Source of the DNA: Candidatus Phaeomarinibacter sp. | GTDB taxonomy: Bacteria > Pseudomonadota > Alphaproteobacteria > CGMCC-115125 | DNA: 5,501 nt | NCBI GenBank assembly: GCA_028279995.1 | Contig: JANQMQ010000093.1 | Coordinates: forward strand, 1-5,501 | Reading direction: 5' to 3' | Part shown: in pieces, positions 1 through 5,501 of the stretch | Numbering within the stretch: position 1 is the first letter of the stretch | Layout: the number at the start of each line of letters is the position of its first letter | Program-made: the position numbers and the translations under genes | Notes under the pieces: model-generated | Seen by the model: the letters and a program-made list of their open reading frames with translations, nothing else | What the model was told of the DNA's origin: nothing | The model's database searches: none

Positions 1-1196
1 GCGAAAACGCCGAACAGCCCGTAGACAATCAGAATAAAGATAATGACGGCAATGAAGCCGATAGCGGCTGCAATCTCCCCCGCGGCAATGCTGTCAGCAC
101 CCAGGCCCGGGCCGACGGTGCGTTCTTCCAGAACGGACAGCGGCGCCGGCAGCGCACCGGCGCGCAGCAGAATGGCAAGGTCATTGGCGGCCGTCACGGT
201 AAAGCCACCACTGATCTGTCCGCTGCCACCGAGAATGGGTTCGCGGATGACAGGTGCTGAAATCACCTGATTGTCGAGAACAATCGCGAAGGGACGGCCA
301 ACATTGGCCTGCGTGGTATCTGCAAAGCGCTTGGCACCTGACGCATCGAACCGGAAGGACACCACCGGTTCGTTGGTCTGCTGATCAAAGCTTGGCTGGG
401 CATCGACAAGGCTTTCACCAGACACCATTACGCGGCGGCGAATGAGAACCGAGCCTCCGGACCCGTCAATGAGAGGCATGACAACAGAACCCGGAGGCGG
501 CCGGTTCTGGATGGCTTCAACCACGGAGATCGAGTTGTCCACGAGGTGAAAGTTCATCTGCGCCGTCTGACCGATGATGTCGATCAACCGCTGAGGATCA
601 TCAAAGCCGGGAACCTGAACCAGAATACGGTCAGCTCCCTGCCGCTGGATGATCGGTTCGTTGGTACCCAGTTCATCAATCCGGCGGCGGACGATCTCGA
701 TGGACTGTTCAAGAACACTTTGGAGGCGCTGCGTGCGAGCGGTCTCCGTGAATGTGAGGCTGATGCGCGTTCCCGTTGTTTCCAGCTCAATGTCGCGTTC
801 TGGAACCGCCGAGAAAACATTCGCGTTGATTGGCGCCGAAAGCTCAAGCAGCAAACCTGATGCCCGCTCCACTTCTTCCGCGTTGCGAATGCGAACGCTG
901 ACCTTGTCGTCGGCGGTGCCAAGGCCGGTGTAGCCGATGCGGGCATCTCGCAAAGTCTGGCGAACGTCGCCTTCGAGCGCTTCCAACCGGTCCGCCAGCA
1001 CGGTTTCAACGTCTACCTGCAGGAGCAGGTGAACGCCGCCCTGAAGATCAAGACCCAGATTGACCTGGTTGGAGGGCAGCCAGTCCGGCAAATCCGCCAG
1101 CGTGTCTTTCGACACAAGGTTGGGCGCGGACAGGATGAATCCAAGCACACAGGTGATGGCAATCAGGGTGTATTTCCATCGGGGGAAATAGAGCAT
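1..1196 (-). CDS. secD: Protein translocase subunit SecD (3' end outside window)
   Basis: SecD is an inner-membrane subunit of the SecDF-YajC complex, which uses the proton-motive force to help pull exported proteins out of the SecYEG channel on the periplasmic side. Translating the minus strand from ATG 1196 gives 398 uninterrupted codons to the window edge. TM1 is at about residues 9-26, followed by the P1 signature LGLDLQGG (47-54). RRRIDELGTNEPIIQRQGAD (170-189) and the following ILVQVPG are typical SecD. RPFAIVLDNQVISAPVI (301-317) and the SGGFT region (329-333) lead into the start of TM2 (about 370-395). SecD is usually 520-620 aa, so the last four membrane segments and the stop lie to the left. 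A GGAG at 1206-1209, 9 nt before the ATG, supports the start. It lies 49 nt after yajC with no promoter or terminator seen, so co-transcription is likely. secF would be expected next. A SecDF fusion cannot be excluded from this window. Confidence 0.97.
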   Translation of the reverse strand, partial: MLYFPRWKYTLIAITCVLGFILSAPNLVSKDTLADLPDWLPSNQVNLGLDLQGGVHLLLQVDVETVLADRLEALEGDVRQTLRDARIGYTGLGTADDKVSVRIRNAEEVERASGLLLELSAPINANVFSAVPERDIELETTGTRISLTFTETARTQRLQSVLEQSIEIVRRRIDELGTNEPIIQRQGADRILVQVPGFDDPQRLIDIIGQTAQMNFHLVDNSISVVEAIQNRPPPGSVVMPLIDGSGGSVLIRRRVMVSGESLVDAQPSFDQQTNEPVVSFRFDASGAKRFADTTQANVGRPFAIVLDNQVISAPVIREPILGGSGQISGGFTVTAANDLAILLRAGALPAPLSVLEERTVGPGLGADSIAAGEIAAAIGFIAVIIFILIVYGLFGVF

Positions 1197-1245
1197 TCAG
1201 GGTGTCTCCATCAGGAGCGCCAGGCGTGTTAGCCGGTTTGGCCGC

Positions 1246-1623
1246 TTACGACTTGGCATCCTCGTCATTGGCTGCCTTGGGGGCGTCTGTTTTGTTGGTT
1301 TCTTTGGGTGCAGGCTCGGTCTTGGACCGAACGTCAGACAACGTGCTGCGGACGATGCGGACGCGGGTCCCCTCTGCAATCTCAACCTGAACCTCGTTCT
1401 CGTCGAGCACCTTCACGACCTTGCCGATCAGACCGCCGGCGGTCACCACGGTGTCGCCTCGGCGCACCGCTTCAACCATGGCGCGGTGTTCTTTGATCCG
1501 CTTTTGCTGAGGACGAAGGATCAGCAGATAGATGATCGCAAAGACAAGGATGAACGGAAAAATGGTAACGAGGAATTCGCTGCCGCCGCCCGCCGTCTGA
1601 GCGTATGCCGGGGTAATGAGCAT
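1246..1623 (-). CDS. yajC: Sec translocon accessory protein YajC
   Basis: YajC is a small single-pass inner-membrane protein that associates with SecDF at the Sec translocon. It is not essential in E. coli. The 125 aa product starts MLITPAYAQ, the usual alphaproteobacterial YajC N-terminus. It has one hydrophobic segment at about residues 17-36, directly followed by the family signature LRPQQKR (36-42). The soluble domain contains GDTVVTAGGLIGKV (56-69), and the lysine- and acid-rich tail (about 100-125) is low in complexity. The frame is open upstream to a TTG at 1680. I chose ATG 1623 because GGAG at 1630-1633 lies 6 nt before it and because the protein then begins as the family does. It is the first gene of the yajC-secD unit, with a candidate promoter and a hairpin-forming leader just upstream. 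Confidence 0.95.
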   Translation of the reverse strand: MLITPAYAQTAGGGSEFLVTIFPFILVFAIIYLLILRPQQKRIKEHRAMVEAVRRGDTVVTAGGLIGKVVKVLDENEVQVEIAEGTRVRIVRSTLSDVRSKTEPAPKETNKTDAPKAANDEDAKS

Positions 1624-1629
1624 CAAGGT

Positions 1630-1633
1630 CTCC
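1630..1633 (-). promoter_or_regulatory. Ribosome binding site of yajC (GGAG)
   Basis: GGAG reads on the minus strand with 6 nt between it and ATG 1623. It decides the start in favour of the 125 aa YajC over the 144 aa TTG-initiated extension from 1680, which has no comparable site. Confidence 0.75.
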
Positions 1634-1657
1634 GATGCAGGGGAAATCAAAACAGGG

Positions 1658-1697
1658 GCAGACCCGTACAAGGCTGCCAAAAAGGCAGTAAGTCTGC
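1658..1697 (-). promoter_or_regulatory. Nested hairpin in the yajC leader
   Basis: Two perfect inverted repeats are nested. The outer arms are GCAGAC at 1658-1663 and GTCTGC at 1692-1697 (6 bp). The inner arms are CTGCC at 1674-1678 and GGCAG at 1684-1688 (5 bp), closing an A5 loop on the plus strand, which is U5 in the yajC transcript. If the promoter at 1707-1735 is right, the outer stem forms almost at the 5' end of the mRNA. The stem is not followed by a U tract in the transcript direction, so it does not look like an intrinsic terminator. It could stabilise the mRNA or regulate yajC-secD, or be chance. It matches no riboswitch class I recognise. Confidence 0.35.
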
Positions 1698-1706
1698 TGC
1701 GGGCGG

Positions 1707-1735
1707 ACTATAACGAGGCCGCCACCCTTTGAAAA
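1707..1735 (-). promoter_or_regulatory. Candidate sigma-70-type promoter of yajC-secD
   Basis: On the minus strand, a -35-like TTTTCA (1730-1735, 4 of 6 consensus positions) and a -10-like TATAGT (1707-1712, 5 of 6) are separated by exactly 17 bp (1713-1729). Transcription would start near 1700, giving a leader of about 75 nt before ATG 1623. This is the best promoter match I found in the divergent spacer. It rests on consensus reading only. Confidence 0.5.
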
Positions 1736-1752
1736 CCAGCCCGGGACCCTTC

Positions 1753-1783
1753 TTAACACCCTTGATTTCTTGCGGTTTTTTAT
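1753..1783 (+). promoter_or_regulatory. Weak candidate promoter of the DUF815 ATPase gene
   Basis: TTAACA at 1753-1758 matches the -35 consensus at 5 of 6 positions. The following T-rich stretch offers TTTTAT at 1778-1783 as a 4-of-6 -10 element, but with a 19 bp spacer. A start near 1790 would fit translation from ATG 1849 better than from GTG 1798, which would leave almost no leader. It is a weak match, given because the divergent spacer should hold a promoter for this gene. Confidence 0.25.
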
Positions 1784-1848
1784 GCCGCGCCAAGTGAGTG
1801 TTAGGGTTTCACGATCGCTTGCGAGACAGATGGAGAATCACACCCCTC

Positions 1849-2733
1849 ATGGCCGATGGCACGTCCCCTCAGATGACCCTGGAACATCTCCTTCCGATGC
1901 TGGACCGGATTGCCCGTGCCCTTGAAGCGAACGGGCCGGTCAATGAACCTTCGACGGACCCATTTGGGTCCGAGGCATTCGTCTGGATGGGGGAGAATGA
2001 ACGGCTTTCCCCCGTTGCTGACGTCTCCCGGGTGGATATCGAGCTGCTGCACGGAATCGACCGTCTTCGCGATACGCTACTTGAGAACACGATGCGGTTT
2101 GCCCAAGGGCTGCCAGCCAACAATGCCCTGCTCTGGGGGGCACGCGGCATGGGCAAGAGTTCATTGGTCAAGGCCGTCCATGCCCATGTTGCTGATCAGC
2201 ATGCCGGACGCCTGGCCCTGGTCGAGATACACCGCGAGGACATCTCATCGCTGCCGAAGCTGATGTCGCAGCTACGCGGGATCGACAGGCAGTTTCTGAT
2301 TTTTTGCGATGACCTGTCATTCGATCAGGCCGACACCAGCTACAAGTCTCTCAAGGCTGTCCTTGAAGGCGGCATCGAAGGCCGTCCCACAAACGTCCTT
2401 TTCTACGCGACTTCAAATCGACGTCATCTGATGCCGCGCGACATGATGGACAACGAACGCCAGCGCGCCATCAACCCGACGGAGGCCGTCGAGGAGATGG
2501 TATCCCTGTCAGACCGCTTTGGGCTGTGGCTCGGTTTTCATCATTGCAGCCAGGATGAGTATCTGGAGATGATACGCGCCTATTGCGAACGCTATGGTCT
2601 CGATGCTCCATGGACAGAGATAAGAGCGCAGGCCATCGAGTGGACAAATACTCGAGGTAGCCGCTCTGGTCGCGTGGCCTGGCAGTTCGTTCAGGATCTC
2701 GCGGGTCGACTTGGGAAACGTCTTGAAAACTGA
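1849..2733 (+). CDS. DUF815 family P-loop (AAA+-like) ATPase
   Basis: This is a 294 aa predicted cytoplasmic ATPase of the DUF815 family (PF05673), whose biological role is not established as far as I know. Walker A is GARGMGKSS (residues 97-105). Walker B is FLIFCDDLSF (149-158), with an unusual paired DD. YATSNRRHLMPR (186-197) fits a sensor-1 region with the family's typical NRRHL, and SDRFGLWLGF (221-230) and TRGSRSGRVAWQF (268-280) are also family-like. I see no signal peptide, membrane segment or DNA-binding domain. The frame opens at GTG 1798, adding 17 residues (311 aa). I prefer ATG 1849: relatives begin close to the DRIARALE helix, and GGAG at 1832-1835 precedes it, though 13 nt away is long. 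GTG 1798 has no clear ribosome site. The gene stands alone on the plus strand, head-to-head with yajC and 6 bp from the end of the lipoprotein gene. Family call is firm, start moderate. Confidence 0.92.
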   Translation: MADGTSPQMTLEHLLPMLDRIARALEANGPVNEPSTDPFGSEAFVWMGENERLSPVADVSRVDIELLHGIDRLRDTLLENTMRFAQGLPANNALLWGARGMGKSSLVKAVHAHVADQHAGRLALVEIHREDISSLPKLMSQLRGIDRQFLIFCDDLSFDQADTSYKSLKAVLEGGIEGRPTNVLFYATSNRRHLMPRDMMDNERQRAINPTEAVEEMVSLSDRFGLWLGFHHCSQDEYLEMIRAYCERYGLDAPWTEIRAQAIEWTNTRGSRSGRVAWQFVQDLAGRLGKRLEN

Positions 2734-2739
2734 TTGCCC

Positions 2740-3765
2740 CTAGCGGGAGGCGACGTTGTTACCCAGATAGCTCATCGGGTTGACCGCCTTTGCGCCGCGA
2801 CGAACCTCAAAGTGAATTTGCGGTTCCGTCACCCCACCGGATGAACCCGATGAGGCAATCTTCTGTCCGCGGCTGACGATGTCGCCACGGCTGACCAGAA
2901 GATCTGAGTTGTGTGCGTATGCGGTGACGTATCCGTTCTGGTGGCGGACCAGGACCATATTGCCATAGCCCTTCAGCTCATTGCCGGCATACGCAACAAC
3001 ACCATTGTCCGCTGCCACGACGGGTGTACCCGTGGGAACACGAATGTTGATGCCGTCATTGTGCAGACCGCCCTGCTTGGGGCCGTAGCTTGAGATGATG
3101 CGGCCTTCAGCTGGCCACAGGAAGCGCCCTGCCCGTGCCGGCGGCTCGGGAATGCGCGGCTTGGCGCGCGGCGTCGCGACACCGCGAGCGGGCCGTGCGG
3201 AAGGCGTTGGAACCGTGGACTTGGCCGACGCCGTGCGCACGGGAGCCGCCTGACGACGGGAGTTCCCCCGCCCGTCATCAGGCATCCAGCCCCCCACGCG
3301 AAGGCGTTCCCCCACATAGATCGGATAAGGCTTGCGCTTGGCATTGAGTGTCGCGACCTGGCGCGTCGAGGTATCGTATTTAAGCGCAATTTCAGACAGC
3401 GTGTCGCCACGGCGCACCGTATGGGTACGTGGCACAGGAACTGTCAGTTTCTGGCCTTTGTAGATGGTGTATGGCTTGGACACACCATTGGCCTTGGCCA
3501 GTGCTCGCATCGGCACATTATGGCGTTCCGCCAGAATGGAGAGACTGTCGCCGGACCGCACGGTGATCGTATACGGCTCGACCGCCGGTGCTGAAGAGCC
3601 GCCATAGGATGCGCTCGGCGAACCACGGTAGCTGGACGGCGCCGCACAGGCCCCAAGAATGGCCAGGGCACCGGTTAGCAACACAGCAATCGACAGCGCA
3701 CGCGAGGCGCCGCGGCTATTGCCGTCACGCTTGAGTGGTCTTGCCAGAGCTGTAAAAACCGACAT
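2740..3765 (-). CDS. LysM/M23 (LytM) lipoprotein, NlpD/DipM-like, with degenerate metal site
   Basis: This 341 aa cell-envelope protein probably controls peptidoglycan hydrolysis at division. A basic N-terminus (RPLKR, about 9-13) and a hydrophobic stretch lead to a lipobox LGAC with Cys40, so it is a predicted lipoprotein. Two LysM domains follow (about 65-110 and 114-158; cores VRSGDSLSILAERH and VRRGDTLSEIALKY), then a Pro/Ala/Arg-rich linker (about 165-212) and an M23 domain (about 213-330). In that domain HxGxD reads NDGIN (Asn236, Asn240) and the HxH motif reads QIH (Gln316, His318). Only one predicted zinc ligand remains, besides His285 of AYAH. NlpD, EnvC and Caulobacter DipM are known non-catalytic amidase activators, and I infer the same here. 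Position after surE-pcm matches E. coli nlpD. The frame opens at TTG 3834 (364 aa), but ATG 3765 gives a normal signal peptide. Its ribosome site is weak (GGGA about 10 nt upstream). Confidence 0.93.
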   Translation of the reverse strand: MSVFTALARPLKRDGNSRGASRALSIAVLLTGALAILGACAAPSSYRGSPSASYGGSSAPAVEPYTITVRSGDSLSILAERHNVPMRALAKANGVSKPYTIYKGQKLTVPVPRTHTVRRGDTLSEIALKYDTSTRQVATLNAKRKPYPIYVGERLRVGGWMPDDGRGNSRRQAAPVRTASAKSTVPTPSARPARGVATPRAKPRIPEPPARAGRFLWPAEGRIISSYGPKQGGLHNDGINIRVPTGTPVVAADNGVVAYAGNELKGYGNMVLVRHQNGYVTAYAHNSDLLVSRGDIVSRGQKIASSGSSGGVTEPQIHFEVRRGAKAVNPMSYLGNNVASR

Positions 3766-3959
3766 CGGCTTCAATCCCAAAACATCGTAATGTTGCGGGC
3801 CGCCCCATGCACAAGGCGCAGGCCACGCACTCAATCTGATGCTCAGTCTCGGGATATTTGGTTAATGAAGACTGGATGGCGGTCAGAAAATGTAGGTATC
3901 ACCGGTCAGCGATGCCGCCGTCAGCGAAAATTGCTTTGGAAAGACGCAGAATTCAGCGC
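3766..3959. other. Spacer between pcm and the LysM/M23 gene
   Basis: These 194 bp hold no gene I can support. On the plus strand GTCAG occurs three times within about 45 bp, as CGGTCAG (3880-3886), CGGTCAGCG (3903-3911) and CCGTCAGCG (3918-3926). A short self-complementary CTGA-TGC-TCAG sits at 3836-3846. I found no convincing sigma-70 promoter for the lipoprotein gene and no stem-loop with a T tract after pcm, so read-through from surE-pcm remains possible. Confidence 0.5.
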
Positions 3960-4628
3960 CTAAAGCTCGCGCGCAACGCCTTCCACCATTGGCACAAACC
4001 GCACCGGCAGAAGGTCTTCACGCTCATATCCGGCATCGGTCTTTGTGATTTTTACGAGAAGCTGTCCGCCGCCATCCGCTGCCGGGACATCAATGGGAAT
4101 GATTGCAATTCCGCCGGTCTTGAGTTGGGCAATGATGTTCTCGGGCATGCTGGGCGCAGCTGCCGTGAGGATAATACGGTCAAATGGCGCCTGCTCCGGC
4201 CAGCCCTTTGTCCCATCGCCGACCTTGGCGGTCACATTCGTGAGCCCCAGCTTGTCGAACCGCTTCTGGGCTTCCTTGAGCAGTGTCCGATATCGTTCAA
4301 TCGTGTAGAGCCGTCGGCACAGGCGCGCCAGCACGGCAGCCTGATACCCTGAGCCGGTGCCCACTTCCAGCACCTTCATGCGGTCGGTCACTTCCAGCTT
4401 CATGGTCATGAATGCCACGACATAGGGCTGACTGATGGTCTGGCCGCATTCGATGGGAAGCGCGTTGTTCTCGTAGGCCTGACCCTCGAAGGCATTCTCG
4501 ACAAACAGCTCGCGCGGAGTGCGTTCAATCGCACCCAGAACTTTTCCGTCCGTGATGCCCTGACGGCGCAGTGTCATGATGAGCTGGATGACCCGCGAAG
4601 GGTCGCGACCCTGGTCCTGATCGCTCAC
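3960..4628 (-). CDS. pcm: Protein-L-isoaspartate O-methyltransferase
   Basis: This cytoplasmic repair enzyme transfers a methyl group from S-adenosylmethionine to the carboxyl of L-isoaspartyl residues in damaged proteins, starting their return to normal aspartyl linkage. The product is 222 aa, close to the family's usual 205-225. Signatures in order are RELFV (39-43), [11 protein letters not shown] (62-72), the SAM-binding motif [13 protein letters not shown] (86-98), the acidic end of the next strand at IERY (110-113), [23 protein letters not shown] (137-159) and the C-terminal RFVPMVEG (210-217). The start is GTG 4628, which overlaps the surE stop in the 4 nt GTGA, a sign of translational coupling. 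GAAGG at 4633-4637 lies 4 nt upstream. The next ATG (Met18) would cut into the conserved N-terminal helix, so the GTG is preferred. Confidence 0.97.
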   Translation of the reverse strand: MSDQDQGRDPSRVIQLIMTLRRQGITDGKVLGAIERTPRELFVENAFEGQAYENNALPIECGQTISQPYVVAFMTMKLEVTDRMKVLEVGTGSGYQAAVLARLCRRLYTIERYRTLLKEAQKRFDKLGLTNVTAKVGDGTKGWPEQAPFDRIILTAAAPSMPENIIAQLKTGGIAIIPIDVPAADGGGQLLVKITKTDAGYEREDLLPVRFVPMVEGVAREL

Positions 4629-5494
4629 TTGGCCTTCTTTCCGTGCGGCACAACGGTCACCGGTGTGATGGCCTTGGGAGGTGTGCCGCCCAGTTCCTTT
4701 GCCATGTCACGCCGGGTGGTCTTGTGGGTGAGATCCATGTGCAGAGGTGTGACGGAAATCCGGCCCGCGTAGATGGCGCGCAGGTCTGTGCCCTCAGGCG
4801 GATTGGACAGCACTTTCTGGAAGCCGAGCCAGTGATACGGGTTTTCGCGGGCATCCATGCGCGTATCAATCAGCGCATTGCTCTGGTCTCGCTTGCCTTG
4901 AACCGTAACCTCAACTTCCTCCACAGCACTGTGCAGCACATCCGGGAAGTTCACATTCATCAGCACGTCCTTGGGCCAGCCCATCTCGACAAGCTTTGCA
5001 ACGAGGGCTGCTCCGTGATGCTCCGCTGTCGCCCACTTGACCTTCTCGCGGCCTTCAAAGCCATAGGCCTGGCTCAAGGCGATCGACGGCACGCCAAGAA
5101 CAGTGCCTTCCATGGCGGCAGCGATGGTGCCTGAATAGGTCACGTCCTCTGCGATGTTCTGGCCGCGGTTAACGCCTGAGAGGACAAGGTCCGGCGGCGT
5201 GTCGAGCATAAGATGCTTGACCGCCATCAGCACGCAGTCCGTCGGCGTGCCGGAGACCGCAAACTTACGCTTGTTGATTTTGCGAACGCGCAAGGGGTGC
5301 GCCAGCGTCAGCGAGTGACCTGCCCCCGATTGCTCGGTCTCAGGCGCAACTACCCAGACATCTGTGGAGAGGGCCTTGGCGATCTTTTCCAGTGTCTTGA
5401 GGCCGGGCGCGTGAATGCCGTCATCATTTGCACACAGAATACGCAGCGGACGTTTTTTGCCGTCCGCCATTTCGATTTGCAGTTTGTCAGCCAT
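4625..5494 (-). CDS. surE: 5'/3'-nucleotidase SurE
   Basis: SurE is a metal-dependent phosphatase that removes phosphate from nucleoside 5'- and 3'-monophosphates; in E. coli it also degrades short polyphosphate and is linked to stationary-phase survival. The 289 aa product has the metal-binding NDDG (23-26), [14 protein letters not shown] (50-63, metal-ligand Ser56), SGTPTDCV (81-88), SGVNRGQN (106-113, metal-ligand Asn109) and [11 protein letters not shown] (120-130). Residues 242-253 ([12 protein letters not shown]) match the usual C-terminal part of the family. The family is normally about 245-265 aa, and the excess is a 17-residue N-terminal lead and a basic tail ending KKAK. ATG 5494 is only 7 nt from the window edge, with a partial GGCGA before it. 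ATG 5470 (Met9) would still keep every motif. It overlaps pcm by 4 nt. serS is often upstream in alphaproteobacteria, but that lies outside the window. Confidence 0.96.
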   Translation of the reverse strand: MADKLQIEMADGKKRPLRILCANDDGIHAPGLKTLEKIAKALSTDVWVVAPETEQSGAGHSLTLAHPLRVRKINKRKFAVSGTPTDCVLMAVKHLMLDTPPDLVLSGVNRGQNIAEDVTYSGTIAAAMEGTVLGVPSIALSQAYGFEGREKVKWATAEHHGAALVAKLVEMGWPKDVLMNVNFPDVLHSAVEEVEVTVQGKRDQSNALIDTRMDARENPYHWLGFQKVLSNPPEGTDLRAIYAGRISVTPLHMDLTHKTTRRDMAKELGGTPPKAITPVTVVPHGKKAK

Positions 5495-5501
5495 TCGCCG
5501 C

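Noticed and set aside
584..1009. 141-codon minus-strand open frame inside secD
   Set aside because: It is out of frame with secD, which reads through the same DNA with a fully recognisable SecD sequence. The alternative product is a compositionally biased shadow with no domain.
1624..1680. TTG-initiated N-terminal extension of YajC
   Set aside because: The 19 extra residues fall in the hairpin leader and lack a good ribosome site. ATG 1623 has GGAG 6 nt upstream and gives the usual YajC N-terminus.
1674..1688. CTGCC-A5-GGCAG hairpin as a transcription terminator
   Set aside because: The stem is only 5 bp, the homopolymer is in the loop and not after the stem, and no gene ends nearby on either strand.
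1798..1848. GTG start for the DUF815 ATPase
   Set aside because: There is no clear ribosome site before it, and the 17 added residues do not look like the family. It is kept only as an alternative to ATG 1849.
3766..3834. TTG-initiated 23-residue extension of the LysM/M23 lipoprotein
   Set aside because: It would place a Trp/Pro/Cys-rich segment before the signal peptide and move the lipobox Cys to residue 63, which is too far for a lipoprotein signal.
3862..3865. TTAA as a CtrA half-site upstream of the lipoprotein gene
   Set aside because: The second TTAA at the 7 bp spacing of the CtrA consensus is missing, and a single TTAA is not informative.
3858..4352. 164-codon plus-strand open frame covering the spacer and the pcm 3' half
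   Set aside because: Most of it is antisense to pcm and its product resembles nothing I know. Only about 100 bp of it lies in non-coding DNA.
4643..5134. 163-codon plus-strand open frame antisense to surE
   Set aside because: It lies wholly opposite the conserved SurE coding sequence, has no recognisable motif, and is explained by GC-rich codon use on the other strand.

Overview
The window looks like chromosomal housekeeping DNA from a GC-rich alphaproteobacterium. Three things point there: the YajC N-terminus (MLITPAYAQ), the form of the SecD P1 and P2 motifs, and the gene order surE-pcm-LysM/M23 lipoprotein next to a DUF815 ATPase and yajC-secD. I recall this order as common in Rhizobiales-like alphaproteobacteria, but no database was searched. 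I see no transposase, phage gene, CRISPR array, tRNA or rRNA. Base and codon use look even across the window.

Layout from right to left, in the transcription direction of five of the six genes (minus strand): surE (5494-4625) overlaps pcm (4628-3960) by 4 nt. A 194 bp gap follows, then a LysM/M23 lipoprotein gene (3765-2740). A DUF815 P-loop ATPase gene (1849-2733) lies on the plus strand, tail-to-tail with the lipoprotein gene (6 bp gap) and head-to-head with yajC. The 225 bp divergent spacer holds a good candidate yajC promoter and a structured yajC leader. yajC (1623-1246) is followed after 49 bp by secD (1196 to the left edge), which is cut after about 398 codons.

The genes form two working groups. 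surE-pcm-lipoprotein matches the surE-pcm-nlpD part of the E. coli surE-pcm-nlpD-rpoS cluster: nucleotide phosphatase, repair of isoaspartyl protein damage, and septal peptidoglycan remodelling. yajC-secD is the Sec accessory group that supports protein export across the inner membrane. The DUF815 ATPase between them has no established role that I can name.

The more interesting points are three. The M23 domain has lost three of its four predicted zinc ligands, so it is probably a non-catalytic amidase activator. The yajC leader contains a nested hairpin. An uncharacterised ATPase sits inverted between two conserved operons. I found no clearly undescribed multi-gene system.
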